DNA of 64,000 nucleotides. It comes from Rahnella victoriana (GTDB lineage Bacteria; Pseudomonadota; Gammaproteobacteria; Enterobacterales; Enterobacteriaceae). Where the stretch lies: assembly GCF_004330295.1 (NCBI RefSeq), contig NZ_SJOJ01000006.1:62001-126000 (forward strand), given 5' to 3'. The notes beneath the pieces were generated by a model. It was not told where the DNA came from and searched no databases. It was given only the letters and a program-made list of their open reading frames with translations. Position 1 is the stretch's first letter. Every line of letters begins with the position of its first letter. Both the position numbers and the translations under genes were made by a program. Positions 31,731-40,499 of this stretch are shown piece by piece.

Positions 31731-32097
31731 TTTGCCCCCTCCACCGATCAATCAGTGATGTTGGGTTCTTTGCCCGGTTGCTGGCGAACGTAAGCAGCTG
31801 CACCGCCAGTGCGGAGATAATCACCGCGCCCAAGGCATCCAATGGTTTATCAGGGTAACTGAGCCAGACAGCCAGCTTAGCGCCAGCAACACCGGCACCG
31901 AGCAGGCCACACATGAATGAAACGCCAAAATACGAAATGCGACGCCACGCTGACAGGTCAACGGCTGACGTGACGTAGAACACAGCGCCAGCAAAGGCAC
32001 CGAACACCACGCCGTAATCCAGACCGGTGAACCAGCCGAAGACACCGACGGTGGCAAGCGCCGCTGAAGCCGCTGAAGCTGAAACCGGCTCGGACAT
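31717..32097 (-). CDS. Phage holin
   Basis: 126 residues from ATG 32097. Three hydrophobic segments: ASAALATVGVFGWFTGLDYG, ISYFGVSFMCGLLGAGVAGA and ALGAVIISALAVQLLTFAS, with a charged C-terminus. The first gene of the lysis cassette, followed by the second membrane gene, endolysin and spanins. It probably forms the lesions that let endolysin out. Confidence 0.8.
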   Translation of the reverse strand: MSEPVSASAASAALATVGVFGWFTGLDYGVVFGAFAGAVFYVTSAVDLSAWRRISYFGVSFMCGLLGAGVAGAKLAVWLSYPDKPLDALGAVIISALAVQLLTFASNRAKNPTSLIDRWRGQSGNK

Positions 32098-32242
32098 TGA
32101 TAAACCCCTTATCGCTGTAGGTGTCCTCACAACCGAATTGAGGGCATAAAAAACCGCATAAATGCTTCGGATGATGAATTAAAAAGAAATTTATGATAAA
32201 TCAGTGCTAACAATACGAAAAATCTTAAAAAAGGAAGAGTCT

Positions 32243-32626
32243 ATGAAAATCACTTGGGTTTTGGGTTTGGTTTTAATGAGTGCAACCCTGACTGGTCATG
32301 CAGAAGCCCAAAAAAGCTTTCCAGGTTGGACCTACTCAAATAGCACTGAGGATTCTGATTATTATGTCAAAGATCAATCGGGAAATTTGGAAAATGGCAT
32401 CAGGTCTATGCTCGTTCAGAACGTTCCCAAGGCTAATAATAATGATAAAACAGTGAACTATAGAAAGTTCACAATTTTGGATAAGGACTGCCAAAACGGC
32501 TATGGTGCCGTCACTCTTTATACTCCTTCGGGAGAGTTCGTTGCTAAACTTGATTATGTTAAAGGTGGTAACAGTTTAGCTTCGGGCATGGCGGATATAC
32601 TTTGTATGGTTAAGTTTGCGAAATAA
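32243..32626 (+). CDS. Secreted small protein, probable cargo
   Basis: 127 residues from ATG 32243 behind AAGGAAGAG. A clear signal peptide (MKITWVLGLVLMSATLTGHA, cut before or near EAQKS) is followed by an about 105-residue hydrophilic mature part with two cysteines (DKDCQNGYG, DILCMVK) that could form a disulfide. AT-rich, on the strand opposite the late operon, between lysis genes and Q. Periplasmic moron of unknown function. Confidence 0.75.
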   Translation: MKITWVLGLVLMSATLTGHAEAQKSFPGWTYSNSTEDSDYYVKDQSGNLENGIRSMLVQNVPKANNNDKTVNYRKFTILDKDCQNGYGAVTLYTPSGEFVAKLDYVKGGNSLASGMADILCMVKFAK

Positions 32627-32698
32627 TATGTTCTTATTACGCCTCGCCTGCTCCAGGCTTTACCAGTTCATACTCCTCGACATTCAAATCCAGAAACA

Positions 32699-32725
32699 AC
32701 AAAACCCCGCCAAAATGGGGTTTTG
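32699..32725 (+). terminator. Terminator after secreted cargo protein
   Basis: AAAACCCCGCCAAAATGGGG followed by TTTTG. Confidence 0.65.
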
Positions 32726-32916
32726 AGATTGTCTAAGCTTTGTGACTACGTGACCACTCTTAACACGTTACAAGCAAATTTGCGGACCGCGTTAGTGATT
32801 TTTTCTTCAATTTAATTTATGTTTGCTTACACACAGCTTACTCAAAATTAAAAGAAGCCGGACAACTCTGGTTGCAACCTCTGGCTGCTGAATTTTTGTT
32901 CCACAAGGAGTTCGTA

Positions 32917-33927
32917 TTGGACGATAATAAGGTTACTATTAACTCAGAGGATGAAGCCTTTGAGTATGTTCAGCAGTACCTATCTGGCTATTCCTTACCC
33001 GAGCATATTTCTTTTGATGGTTGGCCTAACCTAACGTTTCGTTTAACGGGCAAAAAATTTAATAACAGTCTTACTCCTTCAGTGATGAAAGGGTTTGTTG
33101 AGATGCAGGCGCAGATCAATAAATCTTACGCATTGGCCAAATACGGCGTCCCAGACTCAAGAAAACTGACTAAAGAAGAGTTGGATGCCTTAGAGATAGA
33201 GGTAACTGTTGAAAAAGGTTCGTCAATTGTGGAAGTAAACATTGACGGATTTTTAACCAAACTTATGCAGGAATTAATCGGCAAAATGAGCCCTCAAGAA
33301 ATCGTCATTATCGTTCTGGGCGCCGCCTTGATCTGGGGTGGCACATCCCTTTTCAAAAAATTCCTTGATAACCGCAAAGAGATTCGCATGGCTGAAATCG
33401 CTAAAGATGGCGATAAAGCTCACTTGAAGACCATGGAAACTATGAGTTCGCATGAAACCGAACGCCTTAAAGTTGTCCAGCAAATCATCCATGAAAAGCC
33501 GTTATTAGATAACATGGAGCGCATGTCTTATGATGCTAAGACCGAAATGGTCAAGTCATTTGTTAGAGCCGACACAGCCGAAATTGGTGGTGTCCAATTA
33601 GATTCTGATATGGCAAGTGAACTCACTAAAAACGCCCGCAGGCGCTCTACTGAGATGCGTGTGGATGGAATCTATCGCATTGAAGAAGTCAACAACACTG
33701 ATCCTGAGTCATTCAAGGTGAAAGTTCGCCGTGTTGGCGGGGATCAGCGTTTAACATGTGTTGTTCAAGATATCTTCTTGGATGAGTCAGGTAACAAAGA
33801 TGCCCTTCAGAAGGCTGAATGGGAGAGAAAACCTGTTCACCTAAGCATCAACGCTAAACATGTTGATGGTGAAATTAAGTCTGCGGTCATCCTTTATGTT
33901 AAAGACGTTGAAGAAAAGCCCGAGTGA
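32917..33927 (+). CDS. Membrane-anchored protein, probable cargo
   Basis: 336 residues from TTG 32917, selected because AAGGAG is 6 bases upstream. N-terminal soluble part (about 1-135), one transmembrane segment (IVIIVLGAALIWGGTSLF, about 128-146), then a Lys/Glu-rich, probably coiled-coil region and a C-terminal beta domain (SFKVKVRRVGGDQRLTCVVQ). Plus strand, opposite to the late operon, ending in a shared terminator with Q. Not recognised; such single-membrane-span cargo genes often act in exclusion or defence (inference). Confidence 0.75.
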   Translation: MDDNKVTINSEDEAFEYVQQYLSGYSLPEHISFDGWPNLTFRLTGKKFNNSLTPSVMKGFVEMQAQINKSYALAKYGVPDSRKLTKEELDALEIEVTVEKGSSIVEVNIDGFLTKLMQELIGKMSPQEIVIIVLGAALIWGGTSLFKKFLDNRKEIRMAEIAKDGDKAHLKTMETMSSHETERLKVVQQIIHEKPLLDNMERMSYDAKTEMVKSFVRADTAEIGGVQLDSDMASELTKNARRRSTEMRVDGIYRIEEVNNTDPESFKVKVRRVGGDQRLTCVVQDIFLDESGNKDALQKAEWERKPVHLSINAKHVDGEIKSAVILYVKDVEEKPE

Positions 33928-33940
33928 TCGGGCTTTTCTT
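33912..33940. terminator. Bidirectional terminator between cargo gene and Q
   Basis: AGAAAAGCCCGAGTGATCGG plus the mirror GGGCTTTTCTT; A- and T-runs on both sides. The stop codon of the plus-strand gene lies inside the stem. Confidence 0.8.
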
Positions 33941-33942
33941 CA

Positions 33943-34314
33943 TTAAACTTCCATCTCAAGCCTAACATCAAGCATCGACAAGCAGCCTTCGATGAAGCCT
34001 TCCGCCATCTGTAACTTTATGCGGATCATCTTTTCGTCGCAGCGATACTTTTTAGCTATCTGGCGTTTAGGAATATCCTTTATGTAATGGTCATGAATGA
34101 ATTCCCACTCGTCAGGTCGCTTCTGCTTAAGTTTGCCAACACATGAGTCAATGATCATCGCGTCTGAATCAGTGCAGCTAACCGAGCTTGCCGATTCAGG
34201 TAACAAACCTTTGAACCCTGCCGCTATGGGCGAGAATTCCATTTCATATCTATGCCGAGACCATACACCCCAACGCTCTAAAACCAGTTGAATATCACGC
34301 ATTATTCTCTCCAC
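33943..34314 (-). CDS. Q: Late antiterminator Q (PhageAntitermQ family)
   Basis: 123 residues of the Q family with PhageAntitermQ signatures: MRDIQLVLERWGVWSRHR, FSPIAAGFKGLLPE, MIIDSCVGKLKQKRPDEWEF and RQIAKKYRCDEKMIRIKLQM, ending EGFIEGCLSMLD. It modifies polymerase to read through terminators into lysis, packaging and morphogenesis genes. Start at 34314 or at the nearby second Met. Confidence 0.92.
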   Translation of the reverse strand: MERIMRDIQLVLERWGVWSRHRYEMEFSPIAAGFKGLLPESASSVSCTDSDAMIIDSCVGKLKQKRPDEWEFIHDHYIKDIPKRQIAKKYRCDEKMIRIKLQMAEGFIEGCLSMLDVRLEMEV

Positions 34315-34316
34315 AC

Positions 34317-35330
34317 TTATCTTTGCTTGCCGGTAGCGATAACACCCATCGCCAGCGCGCGGTCTAATGTCTTCATGACCAAATACATCTGATCACCATG
34401 TTCTTCTTCCCAAGCCTGGGTATTCTCATGAAGTGAGTCGTGACACCGTCTGCACAGCGGGATCACGAACAGGTCATGCGATTTTGTTGCCATACCGCCA
34501 AAGCCATTGCCGGTGATGTGGTGCGGATCATCAGACCCGTTGCCACAGCCGCAGCATGGCTGGCGCTTTACCCATTGGGTGTATTTCGTGTTTTCGTACC
34601 GGCGGCGCTTCGGGCGCAGCATGAAGGATTCAGGGGTTTCCGGATCAACGGCCAGCGCCAGCACAGGTTTGATGTTGCTCGCCAGCACTTCACGTGGTTC
34701 GCGTTCGCCGGGGTTGATATCGGATTCCTTCAGCTGTTCGCCAGGCGGCCGGTATCTCATCCCCAGCGCCTCGCAGATAATTTCCTCCGGCAGATGGGAC
34801 GCCAGACCGTTACTGATTGCCCACCAGCAAAGCTCCGGCAAAGTCAGTTGGTGTCCGGCAGGTAACCGGGAGCGTGCACGGATCATCTCAGACACAAATT
34901 CAGTGGCGTTCGCCCGGGCCGCTGCATCAAGTTTCACGGATTCTTTCCCGTGATATTCGTTGTCATGGGACCAGCATAAGGACACCACGCCACGCCCACG
35001 GCGAGACTGAACCAGTTCGTGATGATGGTACTGGCCGCCAAAGTCGGTGCATTGGCAGCCGCGATTGCGCTTAACCCACAACGTGAGGGCACCCCACCCG
35101 CCAACCAGATTGATAATCGGCTCTGATGTAAGAAATATTGCAAGGCGCGGATCAACCGATAACGGCTGAGCCTCTACCGGTACCAGTCCGTCTGCCGCGC
35201 CCCGCAGGTCCGCCGGCTCATCGGTGATCAGCAGGCGTTTCCCGCTGAAATGCTGCAGCAGGTCGCCCGGTGGCCGTAACAGCACGATCCCCAGATCCCG
35301 CTGCGGGTATGGTTTCAGTAATGCTCTCAC
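34317..35330 (-). CDS. DUF968 protein with HNH-like C-terminal region
   Basis: 337 residues from GTG 35330 behind AGGAG, overlapping the upstream stop (GTGA). N-terminus LLKPYPQRDLGIVLLRPPGD is typical of lambdoid DUF968 (recombination-associated) proteins. The C-terminal part has CCGCGNGSDDPHHITGNGFG and VIPLCRRCHDSLHEN, a Zn-finger HNH-like pattern (CxxC ... HH ... CxxCH). A nuclease or DNA-binding role in recombination before packaging is likely. Confidence 0.88.
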   Translation of the reverse strand: MRALLKPYPQRDLGIVLLRPPGDLLQHFSGKRLLITDEPADLRGAADGLVPVEAQPLSVDPRLAIFLTSEPIINLVGGWGALTLWVKRNRGCQCTDFGGQYHHHELVQSRRGRGVVSLCWSHDNEYHGKESVKLDAAARANATEFVSEMIRARSRLPAGHQLTLPELCWWAISNGLASHLPEEIICEALGMRYRPPGEQLKESDINPGEREPREVLASNIKPVLALAVDPETPESFMLRPKRRRYENTKYTQWVKRQPCCGCGNGSDDPHHITGNGFGGMATKSHDLFVIPLCRRCHDSLHENTQAWEEEHGDQMYLVMKTLDRALAMGVIATGKQR

Positions 35331-36028
35331 GCCGCGTTCTCCTGTTTCTGTCGCAGATAACCAGCCCACAACCCGGCAACCCATTCAACACCCTTTGCCG
35401 TGAAGCGCGCCTGACGGAATGCATGTTGGTTATTCAGGCTTGTACCGGTTTTCAACTCAAACCGCCCTGCCTCTAAATGATTGGCCTTTGGCGTCAACTG
35501 GCCTTCCAACCGGTAAACAATGTCTTTTTCGAGCAGGAACATCCGAAATTCAGGTTCTTTCGCATGCAGCAATTTGCAGACCGCGCGGAATCCCATAGAG
35601 CCCTTAGCCATGACGTACTGATCAACGAATTCAACTTTCGGGGCCGCCAGCGCCAGCTGAGATTCCAGCACCTGCTTTTCTTCGGCCAAGTCAGCAGCCA
35701 TGCGGAGAGCTTCCGGCAAAGACTGCGGTAACTGGCTTTTCGATTCCAGTTCCTGCCAGCGGTCAACTACTGCGGCGGTGAACTCGGGCGACAGCCGGGC
35801 AACCAGCACCAGCGAATCGCGCTTATTGAACCAGTACTCCTGATACTCCTGACCGTTCTGTTCATGAAAATAGGGGGTGTGCGCCAACGGCGCGCTTAAA
35901 ATTACACCAACTGCGAGCCGTTCAGCTGACCGCTTCACATCGCTATGCTTACTCTGCACCAGCGCAGCAATCTCACGGCTCGACATCGTTACCACTTTTC
36001 CTGACAGCAAACTGTTCGACATAATCAC
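35327..36028 (-). CDS. Rha-family/KilA-C antirepressor-like protein
   Basis: 233 residues. The N-terminal Rha/phage regulatory domain (VVTMSSREIAALVQSKHSDV; QEYWFNKRDSLVLVARLSPE) is followed by a helical linker and a KilA-C antirepressor domain (PKVEFVDQYVMAKGSMGFRA; YRLEGQLTPKANHLEAGRFE). Such proteins modulate the lysis-lysogeny decision and late regulation. Lies between RusA and DUF968 genes. Confidence 0.88.
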   Translation of the reverse strand: MIMSNSLLSGKVVTMSSREIAALVQSKHSDVKRSAERLAVGVILSAPLAHTPYFHEQNGQEYQEYWFNKRDSLVLVARLSPEFTAAVVDRWQELESKSQLPQSLPEALRMAADLAEEKQVLESQLALAAPKVEFVDQYVMAKGSMGFRAVCKLLHAKEPEFRMFLLEKDIVYRLEGQLTPKANHLEAGRFELKTGTSLNNQHAFRQARFTAKGVEWVAGLWAGYLRQKQENAA

Positions 36029-36036
36029 TCCACACG

Positions 36037-36411
36037 TTAAACCGGCTGCACACCGGCGGTTTTGAAATCAGTAATCGTTATTTCTGCCTTCCCATCTTTG
36101 GTAACCGGTCCCCATTCGACCGTCATTCGTTTCACCTGGCTGTCGTCCTTCCAGATCCCCGCGTGGGTAAGGCCATCAAACAGCGCCTTCTGGAAATTAT
36201 CTAAATCGCGTTTCGCTCTGGTCGGCGGGAACAGAACCAGATGCACATCCAGCTCAGTCAGCAGCGCCGGTGGCCGGCATCGCAACTGTTGATAAATCGC
36301 CGCCAGCGCATTTGACCGGAAGATCCGCCCGCGCTCGCTGATCAACACGCCTTTTCTGGTGGAGCGCCAGTAACCGTTGACGCTTGGCGGGAATGGCAGG
36401 ATCAGTTGCAT
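36037..36411 (-). CDS. rusA: Holliday junction resolvase RusA
   Basis: A 124-residue RusA family endodeoxyribonuclease. Typical motifs: LILPFPPSVNGYWRSTRKGV at the N-terminus, FPPTRAKRDLDNFQKALFDG with the metal-binding aspartates and DGLTHAGIWKDDSQVKRM. It cleaves Holliday junctions during phage replication and recombination. The upstream small gene overlaps its start. Confidence 0.95.
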   Translation of the reverse strand: MQLILPFPPSVNGYWRSTRKGVLISERGRIFRSNALAAIYQQLRCRPPALLTELDVHLVLFPPTRAKRDLDNFQKALFDGLTHAGIWKDDSQVKRMTVEWGPVTKDGKAEITITDFKTAGVQPV

Positions 36412-36563
36412 GCAACCTCCCCCGCCTTGATGAGGCTATTCAGCACAGAGTCAGCATGTTCCCGCGCAGCGGTGTAATCAGTGGGATGCAGCTCCCCCTC
36501 CGGGGAGACTGCTTTTAACCAACCGCGATAAGCATCAAGCCAAATATTTTGGAGTTGATTCAC
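36402..36563 (-). CDS. Small protein between cytosine methylase and RusA
   Basis: 53 residues from GTG 36563, overlapping the methylase stop (GTGA) and the RusA start. MNQLQNIWLDAYRGWLKAVS then PEGELHPTDYTAAREHADSV, ending in a helix. Both overlaps and the good codon context support a real gene; short proteins of this kind are common in lambdoid early operons. Function unknown. Confidence 0.65.
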   Translation of the reverse strand: MNQLQNIWLDAYRGWLKAVSPEGELHPTDYTAAREHADSVLNSLIKAGEVACN

Positions 36564-38557
36564 GCGGCCACCTCTTTATCAGCGCCACACATTTCCGGCA
36601 GGTTGGCGCGCACCAGAGCTTCAGCGAACGGCGGCGGAACCGCGTTGCCGCAGCGCGCAACTTGTTTGTCTTTCGCGTATTTAGTGCCCCGGTAGTCCTG
36701 ATCGATGATGTACCAGCTCGGGAATCCCTGCGCCGCGTAAAGCTCATGCGGTTGAAGCATGCGCATTCCGATATCGACTATCTGATAATCGACGCCTTCC
36801 ACTGTAACCAGGCCGAACCGGTCATTCGTTGTAACGGTGTGCAGGGATTCATCCAGACTGACGCCCTCTTTCTCGTTGCCGTAGTACTTGAGCAGGAAAG
36901 CGCGAACCTCACCAATGTGCAGGCCGCCGGCAGTGATGGTTGGGGCTGGTTGAGTGACGGGCTGGCCGTCTTTGCAGGTGCCACGCAGCTTAATCAGATT
37001 GGATGTGACCAGCGCTTGATGATCGGTGGTGGTAACGGTGTGAGCTGGTGCATCCATCGCCGCGCCAGCACCGGTGTAGTTACCGCCGAAGTGTTTCGCG
37101 AGGAAAGCCGTGCATAACTGACTTTTGCCGCCACCGCCCGCAGTGATAGTGCCGTTTGGCTCATCAGCAGCGTGTCCAACACTGTTGCCAAACTGCCGGG
37201 CGATCACCGGAGCCACCAACAGGTGTTCTGCTTTGCTGGTTACAGTGGTAAGTGGTTTGCCAGCTTCATACGCCATGCGGTCGCCGCCAAAGCCTGTTTG
37301 TCCGATACGAGCAATGATTGGCGCTACCACCGCAAACTTATTGCCGCCAGCAGTTACCGTGCCGATCGGTCTTTCGATATTCAGTGCACGGGGAGCCTGT
37401 CCTTCACGTTCGCCATAACCCATCTGAATCAGTGCTGGTGCCAGGGTTGCTTCAACCATGCCCAAAGCATGCCCATTCCCACCCGGGCGTTCTGAACTGC
37501 CAGCGGTGATCGTCGGCAATGGCTCATCAACTTCCTGACCAGTCGCACCGGTGCGGAATTTGGTGATGTGTGGGGTAACGACCGCATAACCGTGGGTTTT
37601 CGTGATCGTCTGAAGTGGCTCATCCAGCGCCTGACCACGGAAGCAGTTATAAACGGATTTGGTGCTGGTGTGATTGCACTTCACGATAAACGGCGTCGGG
37701 TTGTCGATTACAAAGCGCTGGATGCCACGGGCAATACGTTTCAAGGTGTTCTCTGCCAGCGGCTTTTTGCGTTCGAAGATGCTCGGGCATGGGATAGACC
37801 AATCAATGCACTCGGCTGCGGTGCGGTATGGCGCCAGCTTGCCGCTTTGTACATCGAGAGACTTGGGATCGCCGTGGCTGGCCAATGGCCACTGAACCGG
37901 CTGTCCATCACAACGCATCACCATGAAGAACCGGCGGCGAATGGTCGGCGCGCCGAAGTCGCAGGCGCGTAACTCGCGGTGATCGACAACGTAGCCCAGA
38001 CCGGCAACCAGACGGCGGACATTGTCGCTGTTCACATCAATGTTCAATACTTCGCAGCACTCGGCAATTGCTGGATGATCCGCGGGAACGCCGGTTGTCA
38101 GCATGCCAATGAACGCGGCAAAGGTTTCGCCAGCGAGCGCCGGATCCGGATGTTCGGTGCCGTCTTCTGCGGTAAGCAGCGGACCCCACGTTTTAAATTC
38201 TTCGACGTTCTCCAGCATCATCACGCGCGGGCGCTTCGCCAGTGCCCAGCGGATCACAATCCAGGCCAGACCACGGATTTCTTTTTTTACCGGTTTGCTG
38301 CCCTTCGCTTTGCTGAAGTGACGGCAATCCGGGCTGAACCATGCCAGGCCAACGGGACGCCCAGCGGTCGCCGCAATGGGGTCAACATCAAACACCGATT
38401 CGCAGTAATGCAGCGTTTCAGGGTGATTGGTGCTGTGCATCGCAATGGCGTTCTCATCATGGTTGATCGCGATATCCACGCTGCGGCCCGTTGCCATTTC
38501 AATACCGGTGCTCGCACCGCCGCCGCCCGCAAAATTGTCTACGATGATTTCTTTCAT
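36560..38557 (-). CDS. DNA cytosine-C5 methyltransferase
   Basis: 665 residues. Motif I FAGGGGASTGIEMATG, motif IV WFSPDCRHFSKAKG (the usual PCQ is PDC; the catalytic Cys is present), motif VI MLENVEEF and a C-terminal GNAVPPPFAEALV (motif X). A large repeat-rich target-recognition region lies between (ITKTHGYAVVTP, TITAGGGGKSQ). Phage-type orphan methylases protect DNA from host restriction. Part of an early operon with an adenine methyltransferase upstream. Confidence 0.93.
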   Translation of the reverse strand: MKEIIVDNFAGGGGASTGIEMATGRSVDIAINHDENAIAMHSTNHPETLHYCESVFDVDPIAATAGRPVGLAWFSPDCRHFSKAKGSKPVKKEIRGLAWIVIRWALAKRPRVMMLENVEEFKTWGPLLTAEDGTEHPDPALAGETFAAFIGMLTTGVPADHPAIAECCEVLNIDVNSDNVRRLVAGLGYVVDHRELRACDFGAPTIRRRFFMVMRCDGQPVQWPLASHGDPKSLDVQSGKLAPYRTAAECIDWSIPCPSIFERKKPLAENTLKRIARGIQRFVIDNPTPFIVKCNHTSTKSVYNCFRGQALDEPLQTITKTHGYAVVTPHITKFRTGATGQEVDEPLPTITAGSSERPGGNGHALGMVEATLAPALIQMGYGEREGQAPRALNIERPIGTVTAGGNKFAVVAPIIARIGQTGFGGDRMAYEAGKPLTTVTSKAEHLLVAPVIARQFGNSVGHAADEPNGTITAGGGGKSQLCTAFLAKHFGGNYTGAGAAMDAPAHTVTTTDHQALVTSNLIKLRGTCKDGQPVTQPAPTITAGGLHIGEVRAFLLKYYGNEKEGVSLDESLHTVTTNDRFGLVTVEGVDYQIVDIGMRMLQPHELYAAQGFPSWYIIDQDYRGTKYAKDKQVARCGNAVPPPFAEALVRANLPEMCGADKEVAA

Positions 38558-39495
38558 GCTGTTGCTCCCATTGCGCGGGCCAGTGTGCCAGCGGTGTTAA
38601 TGATTTCAGCCGTTGGCAGGCCGTCCATTTTCAGGCGATTGATGTGGTGACGCAGTTTGTTCTGGAGGTGGGCGGCAAGGTTTGAAGACTCAGCCACCTG
38701 GTCGAAGAGGTAATGCACTTCGGCTGGCCACACCTGGTTATTGGTTTCTGGTACCGGAATAATTTCGGGAATATTTTGCGGTTGGTTTTGTTGTAAGGCG
38801 CCAGCCAGCACAGCCAGATAATGACCGGATAAGGATTTCACGCGGGAATTGCGTGCCGGCGGGATCGTGGTGAAGGTCGCAGGCACCAGCTCGATATCGT
38901 TGAACGGGTTTTCATTACCCCAGTGATGCCAGCCAGCAGCATCACCACGGCTGAACAGTTCAATGCGGGATACTGATCCGTAAAGCTCTTCGAGACGGAA
39001 GCGCACCTCGGCTGGCTTTTCGCTATGCTCGCCGCGGCAGCTGTATACCACCTGCTTAACGCTGGCGCTGAGACGATCGAGGCCAGAACCACGAACTGCG
39101 ATCAGCACGTCTTCGGTATTGCCGCGCGTGTAGTTGCCGCCATTCATAACCGTTTCGACGTTCAAAGCATCCATGAAGTCTTCAAGGTCCATCATGGTCT
39201 GCTCTGCCAGTGCGCGCTCAATGCGGCTGCGGGCCTGTTCGTAGAGTTTCACCCAGGTGAAGCCCTTCATGGTTTTGACTTTAAAGCCCCACGCCTGCGC
39301 CAGCTCAACCGCTTCTGAAGCGAAATTGCCGGTGTACCACATTGCGAGAACGGCATTTTCATCGGCGATAGCCCACACCGGAAGGCGCTTCATTTCTTCG
39401 GTTGGCATAGTGCTGTATTGATCGCCCGCTGCGCCGTTGCTTATTTTGTTTGAGTACTGCCACGCCGGATCGGCGTAAATCAGTTGATATCTCAT
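38554..39495 (-). CDS. MT-A70-type adenine methyltransferase
   Basis: 313 residues from ATG 39495, which overlaps the stop of the O-like gene (ATGA). N-terminal QLIYADPAWQYSNKISNGAA carries the D-P-A-W variant of the DPPW catalytic motif, followed by LPVWAIADENAVLAMWYTGN and the GFTWVKLYEQ and GNTEDVLIAVRG segments typical of phage MT-A70 enzymes. The C-terminal about 100 residues are unrelated helical sequence. It likely makes N6-methyladenine for anti-restriction. Confidence 0.92.
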   Translation of the reverse strand: MRYQLIYADPAWQYSNKISNGAAGDQYSTMPTEEMKRLPVWAIADENAVLAMWYTGNFASEAVELAQAWGFKVKTMKGFTWVKLYEQARSRIERALAEQTMMDLEDFMDALNVETVMNGGNYTRGNTEDVLIAVRGSGLDRLSASVKQVVYSCRGEHSEKPAEVRFRLEELYGSVSRIELFSRGDAAGWHHWGNENPFNDIELVPATFTTIPPARNSRVKSLSGHYLAVLAGALQQNQPQNIPEIIPVPETNNQVWPAEVHYLFDQVAESSNLAAHLQNKLRHHINRLKMDGLPTAEIINTAGTLARAMGATA

Positions 39496-40499
39496 GCTGC
39501 TTTCACTCCCTGCTGGCGCTGGGCGCATTCTTTCCAGATGCGGTTCCAAGTGCTGATCGCGAAATCACTACGCATACCGCGTACGCTTGCCTTACTTGCC
39601 TCGGTGCAAACCAGTTTTTCCAAATCACTCGGGGCTTTGGCCGCCGCTACGCCACTGATGAACCGGCGATAAGCTGAATCGCGTTCTGAGGTATCAACAG
39701 CTACTTCGCCGCGATCCCACTTACCGTTTTTACGGGCTGGGCGGCCAGCACGATTCCATGCGTTGGCTCCCTCGAGATAGCCAGGGAACTTTGAAGGCTG
39801 GAACAGCGTGGACGGTCGCAGGTATTCGGCCATTTCCAGATCGCCGCCCCACTTGGCATGCATGTAATCAACGGTCAGTTGCTGTTCTTCACGGGTGAAG
39901 CCTTCACGCAGTCTGGCGCGGATATTATCCAGAGAGGATTTGCTGACCTGATAGCGTGAGCCGGTGGTCTGGTTCAGGTAATTCAGAACCTGTTTAGCCT
40001 GATCAGTAATTTCGACTTCTGCGTCGGTCTGCGCAGCAGGCTGACAAGGGGTTTTAATATCTGATGGATCTTGTTTTGAATTTACTAACGGATCCCCCCC
40101 AGATTCTGGCGGGTGAAAACCGGTATTCGTGCTCGATTTTGATGCGTCGGATTTTGACCGGTCAGATTTTGATGCGTCAGATTTTGATGTGTCAGAATCT
40201 GACGGTTCAGCAGCAGCACGAAGCTTAGCGATATTCAGCTGGTACATGTTCGATGTATTGCGGTTTCCCTTTCGGCGCTGGGTGCTGGTGATCCAGCCGT
40301 CAGCCTCAAGTTTACCAAGCGTTGTACGCACAGTGCTTTCACCTGCACCCAGCTGGCGGGCAATCGTAGTGATAGACGGCCAGCACAGGCCCTCGTCAGA
40401 ACTGAAGTCAGCGAGGCGCGCCATAATGGCCACCGCCGATATTTTTAAACCGGCAGCAGCGCAACCATCCCAGACGTATGCGGATAACTTAACGCTCAT
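39492..40499 (-). CDS. Replication initiator, O-like (HTH, Ser/Lys repeat linker)
   Basis: 335 residues. An N-terminal winged HTH (ISAVAIMARLADFSSDEGLC; TIARQLGAGESTVRTTLGKL) resembles the replication O-type and DnaT-like proteins of lambdoid phages. Residues about 98-120 form a low-complexity SDTSKSDASKSDRSKS run coded by tandem repeats; the C-terminal part (TGSRYQVSKSSLDNIRARLR; QLTVDYMHAKWGGDLEMAEY) is the conserved phage C-terminal DUF. Its iteron-bearing middle is probably the origin, as in lambda O. Confidence 0.88.
   Translation of the reverse strand: MSVKLSAYVWDGCAAAGLKISAVAIMARLADFSSDEGLCWPSITTIARQLGAGESTVRTTLGKLEADGWITSTQRRKGNRNTSNMYQLNIAKLRAAAEPSDSDTSKSDASKSDRSKSDASKSSTNTGFHPPESGGDPLVNSKQDPSDIKTPCQPAAQTDAEVEITDQAKQVLNYLNQTTGSRYQVSKSSLDNIRARLREGFTREEQQLTVDYMHAKWGGDLEMAEYLRPSTLFQPSKFPGYLEGANAWNRAGRPARKNGKWDRGEVAVDTSERDSAYRRFISGVAAAKAPSDLEKLVCTEASKASVRGMRSDFAISTWNRIWKECAQRQQGVKAA
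40132..40206. repeat. Tandem 15-bp iterons, probable prophage replication origin
   Basis: Five tandem units of 15 bp inside the O-like gene: CTCGATTTTGATGCG, TCGGATTTTGACCGG, TCAGATTTTGATGCG, TCAGATTTTGATGTG and TCAGAATCTGACGGT. Lambda ori likewise lies inside O as four iterons. They code for the Ser/Lys/Asp repeats of the protein. Confidence 0.8.

Noticed and set aside
37979-38650. 223-residue plus-strand frame opposite the cytosine methyltransferase
   Set aside because: Shadow frame; no ribosome-binding site and low-quality composition.
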